Positions 35,457-43,632 of a stretch of DNA of 64,000 nucleotides are shown here, in pieces. Under the pieces are notes generated by a model. That model was not told the origin of the DNA and made no database searches. It saw nothing but the letters and a program-made list of their open reading frames with translations. The stretch is taken from NCBI GenBank assembly GCA_964348015.1, contig CAYGBC010000045.1:1-64000 (forward strand), written 5' to 3'. How positions within the stretch are numbered: position 1 is the first letter of the stretch; every line of letters starts with the position of its first letter. Origin of the DNA: SOIA01 sp964348015. GTDB taxonomy: Bacteria; Acidobacteriota; Aminicenantia; Aminicenantales; Aminicenantaceae. Position numbers and translations under genes: made by a program.

Positions 35457-36942
35457 CCTCGGAAACGTGGACCGGGTTGATTTCCTGCTCTCCAGTCAAA
35501 TCGGCGATCGTGCGGGCGACCTTGAGAGCCCGCGTGTACGCTCGAGCGCTGAATCCCAGACGGTTCACAGCCATCTCCAAAAGTTCCTTTCCTTCTGCAT
35601 TCACCTGACAGAACTTCCTCACTTCTTTGGTCCCCATCTGAGCATTGCAGTAGATTTTTTTTCTTTTCAGTCTCTGAAGCTGCCTCTTTCTGGCCTTCAC
35701 CACCCTTTTCCTGATCTCGTCAGAGCTCTCGCCCTGGTCTCTGGAAATCATATCCTTGAACTCGACACGGGGCACCTCGATCTGGATGTCGATGCGGTCC
35801 AGTAGAGGTCCAGAAATTTTGGAATAATAGCGGCTTTTCTGAGTGTCGGTGCAGTCATACTCTGAGGAGGCAAGACCACCAAAGGCGTCTTCACACGGAT
35901 TCATGGCCGCCACGAGCATAAAGGAAGACGGAAAGGTGACGGACATCGAGGATCGAGAGATCGTCACTGTACCTTCTTCAACAGGTTGCCTGAGATCCTC
36001 CAGCACTCTCCTCTTGAACTCCGGCAGCTCGTCCAGAAACAAAACTCCATGATGAGCCAGGCTGACCTCACCAGGTTTCGGGATGAGCCCCCCGCCGATC
36101 AATCCCGCATCGGAAATAGTATGATGCGGGGCGCGAAACGGCCTTTCTCCGACAGCCCCTTTATTTTTCAAGAGCCCGGAAGCGCTGTAGATCCTTGTGA
36201 CTTCGATGATTTCATCAAATGTCATCGGAGGCAGTATCGTCGGAAACCTCTTGGCGATCATGGTCTTCCCCGCGCCCGGCGGCCCGATCAAAAGCACGTT
36301 GTGGCCGCCGGCCGCCGCCACCTCGAACGCGCGCTTGACATGCTGCTGGCCGCGAATCTCCTGAAAATCCATTTCATAATCTGATCGCGGCAGAAGCTCC
36401 CGGAGTGAATAGCTGCAGGGAGAAATCTCATTCTTTCCTGTGAGCAGTCTCACAACCTGGACGATATTTTCCATCCCGTACACATCGATACCCGGAACTA
36501 AAGCCGCCTCTTTCTCGTTCTCCGCGGGAACGATTATCGCTTTGAACCCGGCTTCTTTGGCAAGCACGGTCGAGGAGAGGATTCCTTTTCCCGGTTTGAG
36601 CCTTCCGTCCAGTGCGAGTTCTCCTAAAAAAAGATAATCGCGCAGGTTTTCATGAGGAAAAAGGTCAAGATGAGCAAGGAGTCCGAGCGAGATGGGAAGG
36701 TCAAAGGCCGACCCCTCTTTTCTGCGGTCTGCCGGAGCCAGGTTGATGATGATTTTCCGCGAAGGAAACTTGTAACCACAATTTTTCAAAGCCGCCCTGA
36801 CTCTCTCCTTGCTCTCCCGCACCGATGCATCCGGAAGCCCGACAGTGACAAAGCCCGGAATTCCGAAGGAGATATCGACTTCCACATCCACAAGATACGC
36901 ATCAATTCCCACCAAAGAGGCGCTGGCAATCTTGAACAGCAT
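35419..36942 (-). CDS. comM: YifB/ComM-family AAA+ ATPase (Mg-chelatase-like)
   Basis: A 507-residue protein of the ComM/YifB family, which in Vibrio acts as a hexameric helicase that extends recombination branches during natural transformation. The N-terminal Lon-like S5 domain (VDVEVDISFGIPGFVTVGLPD, about 19-38) is followed by the P-loop GPPGAGKT at 220-227, Walker B VLFLDELPEF, and the C-terminal Mg-chelatase helical domain (NRLGFSARAYTRALKVARTIADL). It converges with hutI with a 38-nt overlap of coding ends. Many bacteria without known competence carry it, so a repair role is equally possible. Confidence 0.95.
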   Translation of the reverse strand: MLFKIASASLVGIDAYLVDVEVDISFGIPGFVTVGLPDASVRESKERVRAALKNCGYKFPSRKIIINLAPADRRKEGSAFDLPISLGLLAHLDLFPHENLRDYLFLGELALDGRLKPGKGILSSTVLAKEAGFKAIIVPAENEKEAALVPGIDVYGMENIVQVVRLLTGKNEISPCSYSLRELLPRSDYEMDFQEIRGQQHVKRAFEVAAAGGHNVLLIGPPGAGKTMIAKRFPTILPPMTFDEIIEVTRIYSASGLLKNKGAVGERPFRAPHHTISDAGLIGGGLIPKPGEVSLAHHGVLFLDELPEFKRRVLEDLRQPVEEGTVTISRSSMSVTFPSSFMLVAAMNPCEDAFGGLASSEYDCTDTQKSRYYSKISGPLLDRIDIQIEVPRVEFKDMISRDQGESSDEIRKRVVKARKRQLQRLKRKKIYCNAQMGTKEVRKFCQVNAEGKELLEMAVNRLGFSARAYTRALKVARTIADLTGEQEINPVHVSEAIQYRMLDKYFL

Positions 36943-37010
36943 TTCCCGTCATCTCAAAAGACGACCGGGTGAGGGCGGTTTTATCAATGAATTGAGAAAA
37001 AGCATGAAAT

Positions 37011-37223
37011 GCATTATATTTTTATGAGATTGCCACACTTCGTTCGCAATGACATAAGATGAGATTGCCGCGCTTCGCTCGTAATAACACATGATGAGAC
37101 TGCCAAGTCTGTTCCGAGCAAGCGAAGAAATCCCGCAGCCTCTCGCAATGACAACGAAATGGGATCGACGCCGTTCGCTCGCCATGACACGTATATGAGA
37201 CCGCCGCATCCTCTCGGCAATGA
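37011..37223. repeat. TCATTGCGAG repeat cluster (mostly inverted half units)
   Basis: Between comM and the SLOG gene lie tandem half units: TTATATTTTTATGAGATTGCCACAC..CGCAATGACA (37015-37053), GATGAGATTGCCGCGC.. (37058-37090), and degraded copies to 37223. No gene is credible in this 395-nt gap. Confidence 0.8.
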
Positions 37224-37337
37224 AAACGAGCCTCCCCACACAAGGTCAAATCTGTTCGTGAGAAGTCTTTCTGTTTGAAATGAGAATCTCTCTGTGCTAA
37301 TAAAGTTATATTCTATGAAGGAGAAAGACGATCTAAG

Positions 37338-37811
37338 ATGGAATGGAGAAAGAAGATCAGGATTGGAGTCATCGGAGGCTCCTCACCCGATAAAGAATCC
37401 CGCCAGATGGCATTCCGGGTCGGCCAGTTGATCGCGGAAAAAGGAGCGATTCTTGTCTGCGGAGGACTCAGCGGAGTCATGGAGGCCGCCAGCCGGGGAG
37501 CGAAAGAAGCCGGCGGACTCACGATCGGCATCCTTCCCGGAAATTCACTGGACGACGCGAACACGTACATCGACATCCCGGTGGCCACGGGACTGGGATA
37601 CGCCCGGAATTCTCTCGTTGCCATGAACTCGGATGTCATCATCGCCGTAGATGGACAGTACGGGACTCTGAGCGAGATCGCCTACGGGTGCATATACGGA
37701 AAGAAGGTTGTCGGGATCGGAACGTGGGATGTTGAGGGTGTGAATCAGGTCAAATCCGCAGAAGAGGCGGTGGACGAAGCTTTGAAAGATTATTTTCCCC
37801 TGACTTCTTGA
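37338..37811 (+). CDS. TIGR00725/LOG-like SLOG-fold protein
   Basis: A 157-residue Rossmann-like protein. IGVIGGSSPD at the start, CGGLSGVMEAASRGAKEAGG (about 41-60), GILPG..DDAN (about 64-74) and the DGQYGTLSEIA stretch (about 104-114) match the TIGR00725 subgroup of the lysine-decarboxylase-like (LOG) superfamily. The usual PGGxGTxxE catalytic motif of cytokinin-activating LOG enzymes is altered to DGQYGTLSE, so the nucleosidase activity is doubtful; nucleotide binding is likely. AAGGAGA lies about 18 nt upstream. Confidence 0.85.
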   Translation: MEWRKKIRIGVIGGSSPDKESRQMAFRVGQLIAEKGAILVCGGLSGVMEAASRGAKEAGGLTIGILPGNSLDDANTYIDIPVATGLGYARNSLVAMNSDVIIAVDGQYGTLSEIAYGCIYGKKVVGIGTWDVEGVNQVKSAEEAVDEALKDYFPLTS

Positions 37812-37835
37812 AGGATCGGATCTGTAAGAGAGAAG

Positions 37836-37917
37836 GAGTATCTTTTTTATGAGATTGCCACGTTCCACTCGCAATGACACGGAGGAGAGATTGCCGCGTT
37901 TCACTCGCAAGGACACA
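37836..37917. repeat. Half units of the TCATTGCGAG repeat
   Basis: TTTTTTATGAGATTGCCACG..CGCAATGACAC (37842-37879) followed by GAGATTGCCGCG..CGCAAGGACAC (37885-37917). It lies between the SLOG gene and truA. Confidence 0.75.
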
Positions 37918-38050
37918 CAAGGGATTTTTTTATGAAATTACCACTCGTGGCTTGGCATGACACTTTTTCTATTCATCTGCTCTGGATTATTGGGGATGAC
38001 AAAAAAATGAGGTTTCTTTAGGTTGTTTAGGACTCGAGCGCCGCATTAAA

Positions 38051-38779
38051 ATGCAAAATTACAAAATAATTCTCAGTTATGACGGGACAGATTTCCACGG
38101 ATGGCAGCGCCAGCCAGACAAGAAAACGATCCAGAGCACTCTTGAAAACTCTCTGGCTCAAATCACTCAGAAAAAAATTAGCGTCATTGGAGCGGGCCGC
38201 ACAGATGCGGGCGTGCACGCCCTGGCACAGGCGGCCCATTTCAAGGCTAATCTCCGCATGGATGAGGACGCGCTCCTGCGGGCACTCAACTCTCTTCTTC
38301 CGCAGGACATCAGAATTTCTTCTCTCATCAAAACTGATCCAGACTTTCATGCCAGAAAAATGGCCATGTCAAAGATCTACCAGTACAGAATACTCCATTC
38401 TCCAAAAGTCAGTCCTTTTGTCGTCCGGTACGTCCTTCACTGGCCTTCTGCATTGAATGTCCATCTCATGAGAAGAGCCGCTGCTTTGTTCAGACGGAAA
38501 GCCGATTTCACCGCATTCTCTTCCAACAGACTGCTCGATCCCATCAGGACAATCACTCGCTCTGAGATCAAAAAGACGGGGAATGAAATCATCTATACGG
38601 TGGAAGCCAACGGATTCCTGCGCTACATGGTCCGGACCATAGTCGGGACACTTCTCGAGGCCGGAAAAGGCAAGATATCACTGGAACAGATCGAGGAGCT
38701 TTTCCGGAAAAACAAAAGGTCTCTTGCCAGCCCCACAGCCCCGGCCAAAGGTCTATGCCTCATTCAAGTGAATTACTGA
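38051..38779 (+). CDS. truA: tRNA pseudouridine38-40 synthase TruA
   Basis: A 242-residue TruA, the usual size. YDGTDFHGWQRQP (10-22) and the catalytic motif GAGRTDAGVHALAQ with D52 are intact, as are KIYQYRI, FLRYMVRTIVGTLLEAG near 190-206 and SPTAPAKGLCL near the end. It isomerises U38-U40 in tRNA anticodon stems. It is a stand-alone gene flanked by repeats; no ribosome site better than weak purines precedes the ATG. Confidence 0.96.
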   Translation: MQNYKIILSYDGTDFHGWQRQPDKKTIQSTLENSLAQITQKKISVIGAGRTDAGVHALAQAAHFKANLRMDEDALLRALNSLLPQDIRISSLIKTDPDFHARKMAMSKIYQYRILHSPKVSPFVVRYVLHWPSALNVHLMRRAAALFRRKADFTAFSSNRLLDPIRTITRSEIKKTGNEIIYTVEANGFLRYMVRTIVGTLLEAGKGKISLEQIEELFRKNKRSLASPTAPAKGLCLIQVNY

Positions 38780-38936
38780 TATCGATGCGGGAAGTGGAGT
38801 TGTCCTGTCGTGGCGAGCGACAAGCGGCAATCGCTTTTCTCTTTGTTGACGTGAGTTACGATTTGACACCCCCCCTTCAATCCTGAACTTATAAAATAGA
38901 GTACGTCCTTAAGCTCACGCGTAAATCGAGGTGTAG
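38780..38936. other. Intergenic stretch with degraded repeat and a TTGACA
   Basis: GTCGTGGCGAGCGACAAGCGGCAATCG (38806-38832) looks like a decayed TCATTGCGAG unit. TTGACA at 38863-38868 is followed by TATAAA at 38890, but 21 nt apart, longer than elsewhere. If it is a promoter it would make a transcript of about 65 nt ending at the hairpin that follows. No frame looks coding. Confidence 0.4.
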
Positions 38937-38966
38937 AAAACCGCGGCCCGGGGGCCGCGATTTTCT
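38937..38966. terminator. Strong GC hairpin, probably a two-way terminator
   Basis: CGCGGCCC (38942-38949) pairs perfectly with GGGCCGCG (38952-38959) over a 2-nt gap, flanked by AAAA on the left and TTTTCT on the right. It can work in both directions: for truA-side transcripts and for the Ala-rich gene whose stop codon is 68 nt to its right. Confidence 0.65.
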
Positions 38967-39033
38967 GTTATCAGCGCTGTAAACCGTTAGAAAAAGCGGC
39001 TGGCGCGGAAGCTAAATGGCAGTGCCAAAACAG

Positions 39034-40065
39034 TCAATAGTTAATGGCGTTAGCATACGCAAAAGCACCAGCACCAGCACCTGCCCCGCAGGAAAGCGAA
39101 CTGGAGTTGACGGTTACGATCTCCAAAAAGTCATGGATACCGGGGAGATTCTCGTAACCTGCAGTGACATTAACGCTATAGGTCGCACTCGCAAGAGTTG
39201 CAGCATAGCTATCTGCAGCCGCAAAAGCAAAAGCATCGGACCATCCTGAAAAGTAGAAGTCTTTGTAATCGTAATCCCAATCATAGGAACCAAGGGCATA
39301 CGCATATGCATACGCACTTGCGTACGCGTGGGCAGAAGCATGGGCAAAGGCGTCGGCTATAACATCCACATAGGACGATGCTTGAGTCGAAACGAAGCTG
39401 TGCGCATTCATCGTTAACCCAGCCTCAAACTCACGGATGTTAGCGCCCTTCACAGATACCCCGGTGTCCTGTCCCGAAGCGCTACTCGAATAGCTCGTGG
39501 CGTATGCGGATGCGGATGCACCAGCGCCTGCCTCAGCGTCTGCATCATACCACGAGCCGCCGTAAGCACTCGAATAGGCATCGGCAAACCACGCATAGGC
39601 TTCTGCATAGACAGACCAGTACCATTCAGCAAATTCTTCACCTTGGGCTTCTACCCAGGCGCTTGCGTCGGCGATACTTGTTGACAAGTGGATTGTCGCG
39701 TTGGCGAGAGTTGAGTCTAATTCAATCTGGTGGACCGCTCCATGTTTGCCGTGCCGCGTAATTGTCAACTGCGTATCGGCACTTACTTCGGCCACTACAA
39801 ACGCCATGGCGTAAGCGGACGCTCCAGCATACGCTTCCGCGCAGGTGTCTATCCACCAGGGACAGTAATACCAAGGATAGGTTATGTCGTGGTCATAATC
39901 GTAAGCATCAGCCAACGCAAAACAGCCTGCCAGGCCGTAGAATTGGGACGTAACAGTCTGCTGGGTGCTGCCAGGGTTCTCTTCCCCTGGACCTTCGGAA
40001 GCTCCTAGAACGAATGCGAGCACCGCTAGAGCCAAAATGGTGAAAAATGCAAATGACTTTTTCAA
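39034..40065 (-). CDS. Secreted Ala/Tyr-rich low-complexity protein
   Basis: Not recognised as any family. 343 residues with a clean signal peptide (1-21) and a TTG start behind AAAGGAGG. By my count about 73 residues are Ala and 30 Tyr. In five stretches Ala occupies nearly every second position (about 75-89, 152-189, 236-258, 277-296, 327-340), for example HASAHAYASAYAYAYA and GAGAGAGAFAYANA. Such alternation gives a beta strand with one face of small methyl groups and the other of Tyr, Ser, His, Phe or Asp. Between them are Trp/Tyr/Asp-rich patches (YDYDHDITYPWYYCPWW; YDWDYDYKDFYFSGW) and a short ordinary beta-like part (98-130). Five Cys are present. This looks like a self-assembling or silk-like surface protein; function is unknown. 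Confidence 0.8.
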   Translation of the reverse strand: MKKSFAFFTILALAVLAFVLGASEGPGEENPGSTQQTVTSQFYGLAGCFALADAYDYDHDITYPWYYCPWWIDTCAEAYAGASAYAMAFVVAEVSADTQLTITRHGKHGAVHQIELDSTLANATIHLSTSIADASAWVEAQGEEFAEWYWSVYAEAYAWFADAYSSAYGGSWYDADAEAGAGASASAYATSYSSSASGQDTGVSVKGANIREFEAGLTMNAHSFVSTQASSYVDVIADAFAHASAHAYASAYAYAYALGSYDWDYDYKDFYFSGWSDAFAFAAADSYAATLASATYSVNVTAGYENLPGIHDFLEIVTVNSSSLSCGAGAGAGAFAYANAINY

Positions 40066-40659
40066 TGTTTCCTCCTTTTGTAAAAAAAAATCTCCTTTTC
40101 CCCTAATAGCACCATTCCCGTTTTTTTTCTTACCTCCGGGGCACCACCTCCTCTCTTATTTTCTGATTAGACTGCAGCCTTAATGATTGGGGAGAAAAGT
40201 TATGTTTAACTTTGTGAAGATAATATTCCTCTCCACCATTCCCAATAAGCTAGCTACGTGCAAAAAAATATACAATGAAGTTATTTATGTCAAGTGAAAT
40301 TTTATTTTTATATTAATTTAGCTTTTGCCAACTCAATTTTTCAATTGAGTATTTCATATCAAAGTCCAGCTTATTACATATTAACTCCAGCATTGAGAAG
40401 AGAAGAGTGGTTAGGAATCAACTTCCATTGACAGGCTAAGGAAGGGCCATTCTAATCTTCAATATTGACAAATACAATACAAGTGAGAGCCTTTATAAGT
40501 CTAAGGATTGCTCACTTATTGATATATTTTTCCGACAAAGATCTGTTATGCTTTCTTCGCCTCTAAGCCCTGCCAATACAATCCGGACTGAAAACAGAGC
40601 CAAGTAGCCTCTGAAGATAGAGGGACTGTCTCGATAATACAGGACTGGTTTCAATAATA
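40066..40659. other. AT-rich 594-nt intergenic region
   Basis: It contains the leader and promoter of the Ala-rich gene (right to left), then AT-rich sequence with a perfect 8-bp hairpin (ACTCAATT / AATTGAGT, 40331-40350). No open frame has a ribosome site or protein-like composition. It is the only long gap in the window without the two main repeat families. Confidence 0.6.
40265..40293 (-). promoter_or_regulatory. Putative promoter of the Ala/Tyr-rich gene
   Basis: On the minus strand TTGACA (40293-40288) is followed after 17 nt by TATTTT (40270-40265); a TATATT at 15 nt overlaps it. The predicted leader is about 190 nt, long for this genome, and ends in AAAGGAGG. Confidence 0.5.
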
Positions 40660-41091
40660 TCAATTTAAAAACTTGCCCATGACCAGAGCATCTTCCGGAG
40701 GATTGTGATAGTAATTCTCTCTGATTCCCAAAACTTCAAAATCCAACTTGTAATACAGGGCTCGCGCTGCTGCGTTAGACGGTCTGACTTCCAGAGTTAC
40801 AAGGCTGGCCCCCGTCTTTTTGATCTGTTCTAAAACCTTGTGCATGACGGTCTCAGCCACACCCATGCGTCTGAATTCGGGATGAACCGCAATATTATTG
40901 ATCTGGGCTCGATCCTTAATGCACCAGAAGATGACATAGCCGATGATTTTCTTTTGAAATTTATGAACCATGACAAAAGGAAAAGAGACAGGCTGGTTGT
41001 AGAGTTCTCCTCTGAATGTCATTTCGCGCCAGGGATTCGGATAGGAGAGGTTTTCGATTTCCACAACAGCCCGGAGGTCCTCTTCTTCCAT
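40660..41091 (-). CDS. rimI: Ribosomal protein S18-alanine N-acetyltransferase
   Basis: A GNAT acetyltransferase; 143 residues from the ATG at 41091. INNIAVHPEFRRMGVAETVMHKVLEQ is motif A with the acetyl-CoA loop, and LEVRPSNAAARALYYKLDFEVLGIRENYY is the RimI hallmark. It follows tsaB, a frequent pairing. The ATG start removes the first beta strand of the fold. The frame continues upstream without a stop as VKILPDFFTLRK and would supply that strand; the only possible starts there are non-standard (ATT at 41136 next to a GGAGGAG, or CTG at 41118). The true 5' end is therefore probably upstream of 41091. Confidence 0.9.
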   Translation of the reverse strand: MEEEDLRAVVEIENLSYPNPWREMTFRGELYNQPVSFPFVMVHKFQKKIIGYVIFWCIKDRAQINNIAVHPEFRRMGVAETVMHKVLEQIKKTGASLVTLEVRPSNAAARALYYKLDFEVLGIRENYYHNPPEDALVMGKFLN

Positions 41092-41131
41092 CTTTCGTAA
41101 GGTGAAGAAATCCGGCAGAATCTTGACTTTT

Positions 41132-41812
41132 TTAATCGCTCTCCTCCGCCTGAGATTTTCGAAAATACAGGGGTTCGAGCTTTTCAGCGCTCACTCCCTT
41201 CTTCTTCCTCAGCATCTCGTAACCCAGAAGCCCTATCTCGCAAGCAATGAACGGAGACCGCTGAGACAATCTGGCTTTGTCCTTAAAATACTGGAAAATC
41301 TGTCTCCTGTAAACCTGCGCTCCGCTTCCGATAAAAGAAATCACTCTGTGTGAGGGAAGGAGAGAGAAGAAACGGTCAGGAGTATAGGCTCCCTGGGGAA
41401 CTATTTCGGAGAGTTTGTCCCCCTTCGATTCAAACAGAGCCGCGTAAACCTCTCCTTTTTTCGCATCCAAAAGAGGACAGAGAAGGTGCGCCTGAGTCCG
41501 CCGAAGTTTCTCAGCCAAGGCCTTCAAGGTCGAAACTCCTGCAACCGGCTTTCCGGACGCGCAGGAAAAAGATTTCACGGTGCTGAGCCCGATCCGGATT
41601 CCGGTGAACGAGCCGGGACCCACGGACACCGCAAAGCCCTCCATGTCTTGAATTTTTAACTGGTTTGTGTTGAGCAAAAAATCCACTGCGGGGAGCAGAC
41701 GCTCAGAATACGTGGAGGATGAATCGATGTTGACCTCAGCGATCAGCCGAGTTTTCTCCAGAAGGGCGACAGACCCAGTGAACGTCGTGGTGTCAACCGC
41801 AAGAATGATCAT
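41132..41812 (-). CDS. tsaB: tRNA threonylcarbamoyladenosine biosynthesis protein TsaB
   Basis: A 226-residue ASKHA-fold protein that scaffolds TsaD and TsaE in making t6A37 of tRNA. ILAVDTTTFTGSVAL (about 3-17) is the first phosphate-like loop; SERLLPAVDFLL, VSVGPGSFTGIRIGLSTVKSF (about 63-83) and LLDAKKGEVYAALF (about 112-125) are TsaB signatures. It begins 8 nt after the small hydro-lyase subunit gene, so it may share that transcript, and its end overlaps the likely rimI start. Confidence 0.95.
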   Translation of the reverse strand: MIILAVDTTTFTGSVALLEKTRLIAEVNIDSSSTYSERLLPAVDFLLNTNQLKIQDMEGFAVSVGPGSFTGIRIGLSTVKSFSCASGKPVAGVSTLKALAEKLRRTQAHLLCPLLDAKKGEVYAALFESKGDKLSEIVPQGAYTPDRFFSLLPSHRVISFIGSGAQVYRRQIFQYFKDKARLSQRSPFIACEIGLLGYEMLRKKKGVSAEKLEPLYFRKSQAEESD

Positions 41813-41820
41813 CCTTCAAT

Positions 41821-42363
41821 TCATCCCGCTGACTTTTTCCCGTAGATGAACAGGCCGCCCGCCTTATACACATCATACTGCACCGTGCTCATCGGCTCAA
41901 CCGAAAACCGGGTCTTCTTAGTGATATTCCTACTTTTACCTGATTTCAAATCGATCCGGATCTTGTTTCCTGTCTCGAGTAGTTGTTGAGCCACCAGCTT
42001 ATCGAGTTCCGGACATTTCAGCACAGGAAATCCAGAATTGACAGCATTCCTGAAATAAATGGCGCCGAAAGAAGGCGCCAGGATCAATCCCACCTTCAAC
42101 GAAATGAAGCAATCCACTGCCTGCTGCCTGGAGGAACCCGCTCCGAAATTTCGACCGGCCACGAGGATGTCTCCGGGGCGAACTTTCTGTGGGAAATCCT
42201 CCCAACCGTTCAGATTCCCCAGAGCGTACTGTCCCATTTGAGAAATATCAGTGATATGAAGGAAAGCATTATGGTAGATCTGGTCGGTATCGATGTCCTC
42301 GATCAATCTCCCTTTTTGGTCCAGAAGGACCCATATTTTTCCTGAAAATACTGACTTCGTCAT
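41821..42363 (-). CDS. LeuD/aconitase-family hydro-lyase small subunit (pair 1)
   Basis: A 180-residue swivel-domain subunit. The ATG at 42363 is one base past the partner's stop, and an upstream in-frame ATG lies inside the partner gene. EDIDTDQIYHNAFLHITD is the substrate-loop region and AGRNFGAGSSRQQAVD the GSSR motif that binds substrate carboxylate. IYFRNAVNSGFPVLK is the second conserved block. With the large subunit at 42365-43615 it should hydrate/dehydrate a tri- or dicarboxylic acid (citrate, homocitrate or isopropylmalate class). The loop AFLH does not match the loops I recall for LeuD or HacB, so the substrate is open. Confidence 0.87.
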   Translation of the reverse strand: MTKSVFSGKIWVLLDQKGRLIEDIDTDQIYHNAFLHITDISQMGQYALGNLNGWEDFPQKVRPGDILVAGRNFGAGSSRQQAVDCFISLKVGLILAPSFGAIYFRNAVNSGFPVLKCPELDKLVAQQLLETGNKIRIDLKSGKSRNITKKTRFSVEPMSTVQYDVYKAGGLFIYGKKSAG

Positions 42364-42364
42364 C

Positions 42365-43615
42365 TCACGAGTCCTCGGGGCTGACAATCTGTCCGGCAAG
42401 ACATGAGGCCGCCACCACGGCGGGGCTGGCGAGGTATGTCTGTCCTTTTCCCTGTTTTCCTGCGAAATTCCTGTTTCCGGTGCTGACCTGGACTTCCCCT
42501 TCTCCCGTCAGGCCCACGTGTCCATCCGCACAACCGCTGCATCCCGGGCTGCCGATAACTGCCCCGCTTCGGAAAAGATCTTCAAGAATCCCTTGTTCAA
42601 GAATTTCTTCATAAACTCGCTTTGTCGCCGGGACGACTTTGAGAGTCACACCCTCACTGAGCTTTTTGCCTTTGAGTATCTCCGCAGCCTGCGCGAGGTC
42701 ATCGGTCCGGCCGTTCGTGCAAGATCCGATAAAACCGGTGTCGATCTTGACTCCTTTGAGCTCTGAAATATCCCTGACATTATCCGGCGAATCGGGCGCC
42801 GCCACCTGAGGAGGAATTCCTTTGATATCTATTTCCAATTCTTCTGAGTAGGCAGAATCTTCATCGGCTTGATGAGGAAAAAACTCCACACCAGAAAGCT
42901 CACGCACTTCTTCTCTGAGAGAATCACTGGCCTCGGGAACGAATCCGATAATCCCGGCCATCTCGGTCACCATGCTGCAGAGAGTGATCCGCCCTGAGAG
43001 TGAAAGGTCTTTAACCGCCTCTCCGTAAAACTCCACAGCCTTCAAGGCGGCTTTGTGTGTTCCCAGCTTTTTCAGGATGAAGAGTGTCAGGTCTTTGGCT
43101 GTTGCGGGAGAATCGAGGCTGCCTTTCACCACAACCTTGAGCGATTCAGGAACCTCGAACCATGTTTGGCCCGTTTTAAAGGCATATGTGATGTCCACAT
43201 CTCCCATTCCCTGGCCAAAACATCCTACGGCTCCGAGGATATTCAAGTGACTGTCTGTTCCGACCACAGTCGCATCCGGCTGCGCCAGGCCTTCTTCGAT
43301 CATCACATGGGAACCGATCCCGCGGTCCACGTCATAAACCTTGATTCCCCTCTTTTTTGCGAACTCGCGGCAGACCTGCTGGTTGTCGGCGTATTTCAAC
43401 GAGCAGGCCGGCACACAGAGGTCAAAAGTGAAAAAAGTCTTTTGATTGTCGGCCAGCGGAGCACTCCCGTACTCCCGCTCGTAGTTCATGACCACGTTCG
43501 GGCCCCCAAAATCCCGGGCCGACCGAACATCCAGGTTCATCCAGACGATCTTTCCGGGTTGGGCATCCTCTTTTGTGTGGTCCTGGATGATCTTTTCGAT
43601 GACTGTCCGACCCAT
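42365..43615 (-). CDS. LeuC/homoaconitase-family large subunit (pair 1)
   Basis: A 416-residue [4Fe-4S] hydro-lyase large subunit. Cluster cysteines are C299 in GSCTNGRTDD, and C359 and C362 in PGCSGC; GTDSHLNILGAVGCFGQGMGDVD (about 119-141) is the aconitase substrate region. Together with the swivel subunit one base downstream it would form an aconitase-type enzyme. It lies between the dehydrogenase gene and its small subunit, in an operon with a second, different LeuCD pair and citryl-CoA-lyase-like genes. Family names (3-isopropylmalate, homoaconitate, 2,3-dimethylmalate dehydratase) overlap heavily, so citrate/isocitrate is inferred from context. Confidence 0.9.
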   Translation of the reverse strand: MGRTVIEKIIQDHTKEDAQPGKIVWMNLDVRSARDFGGPNVVMNYEREYGSAPLADNQKTFFTFDLCVPACSLKYADNQQVCREFAKKRGIKVYDVDRGIGSHVMIEEGLAQPDATVVGTDSHLNILGAVGCFGQGMGDVDITYAFKTGQTWFEVPESLKVVVKGSLDSPATAKDLTLFILKKLGTHKAALKAVEFYGEAVKDLSLSGRITLCSMVTEMAGIIGFVPEASDSLREEVRELSGVEFFPHQADEDSAYSEELEIDIKGIPPQVAAPDSPDNVRDISELKGVKIDTGFIGSCTNGRTDDLAQAAEILKGKKLSEGVTLKVVPATKRVYEEILEQGILEDLFRSGAVIGSPGCSGCADGHVGLTGEGEVQVSTGNRNFAGKQGKGQTYLASPAVVAASCLAGQIVSPEDS

Positions 43616-43632
43616 AATTTATTTATCCCCTC

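Noticed and set aside
38780..39033. tRNA or other known structural RNA gene
   Set aside because: No cloverleaf could be drawn; only the GC hairpin stands out.
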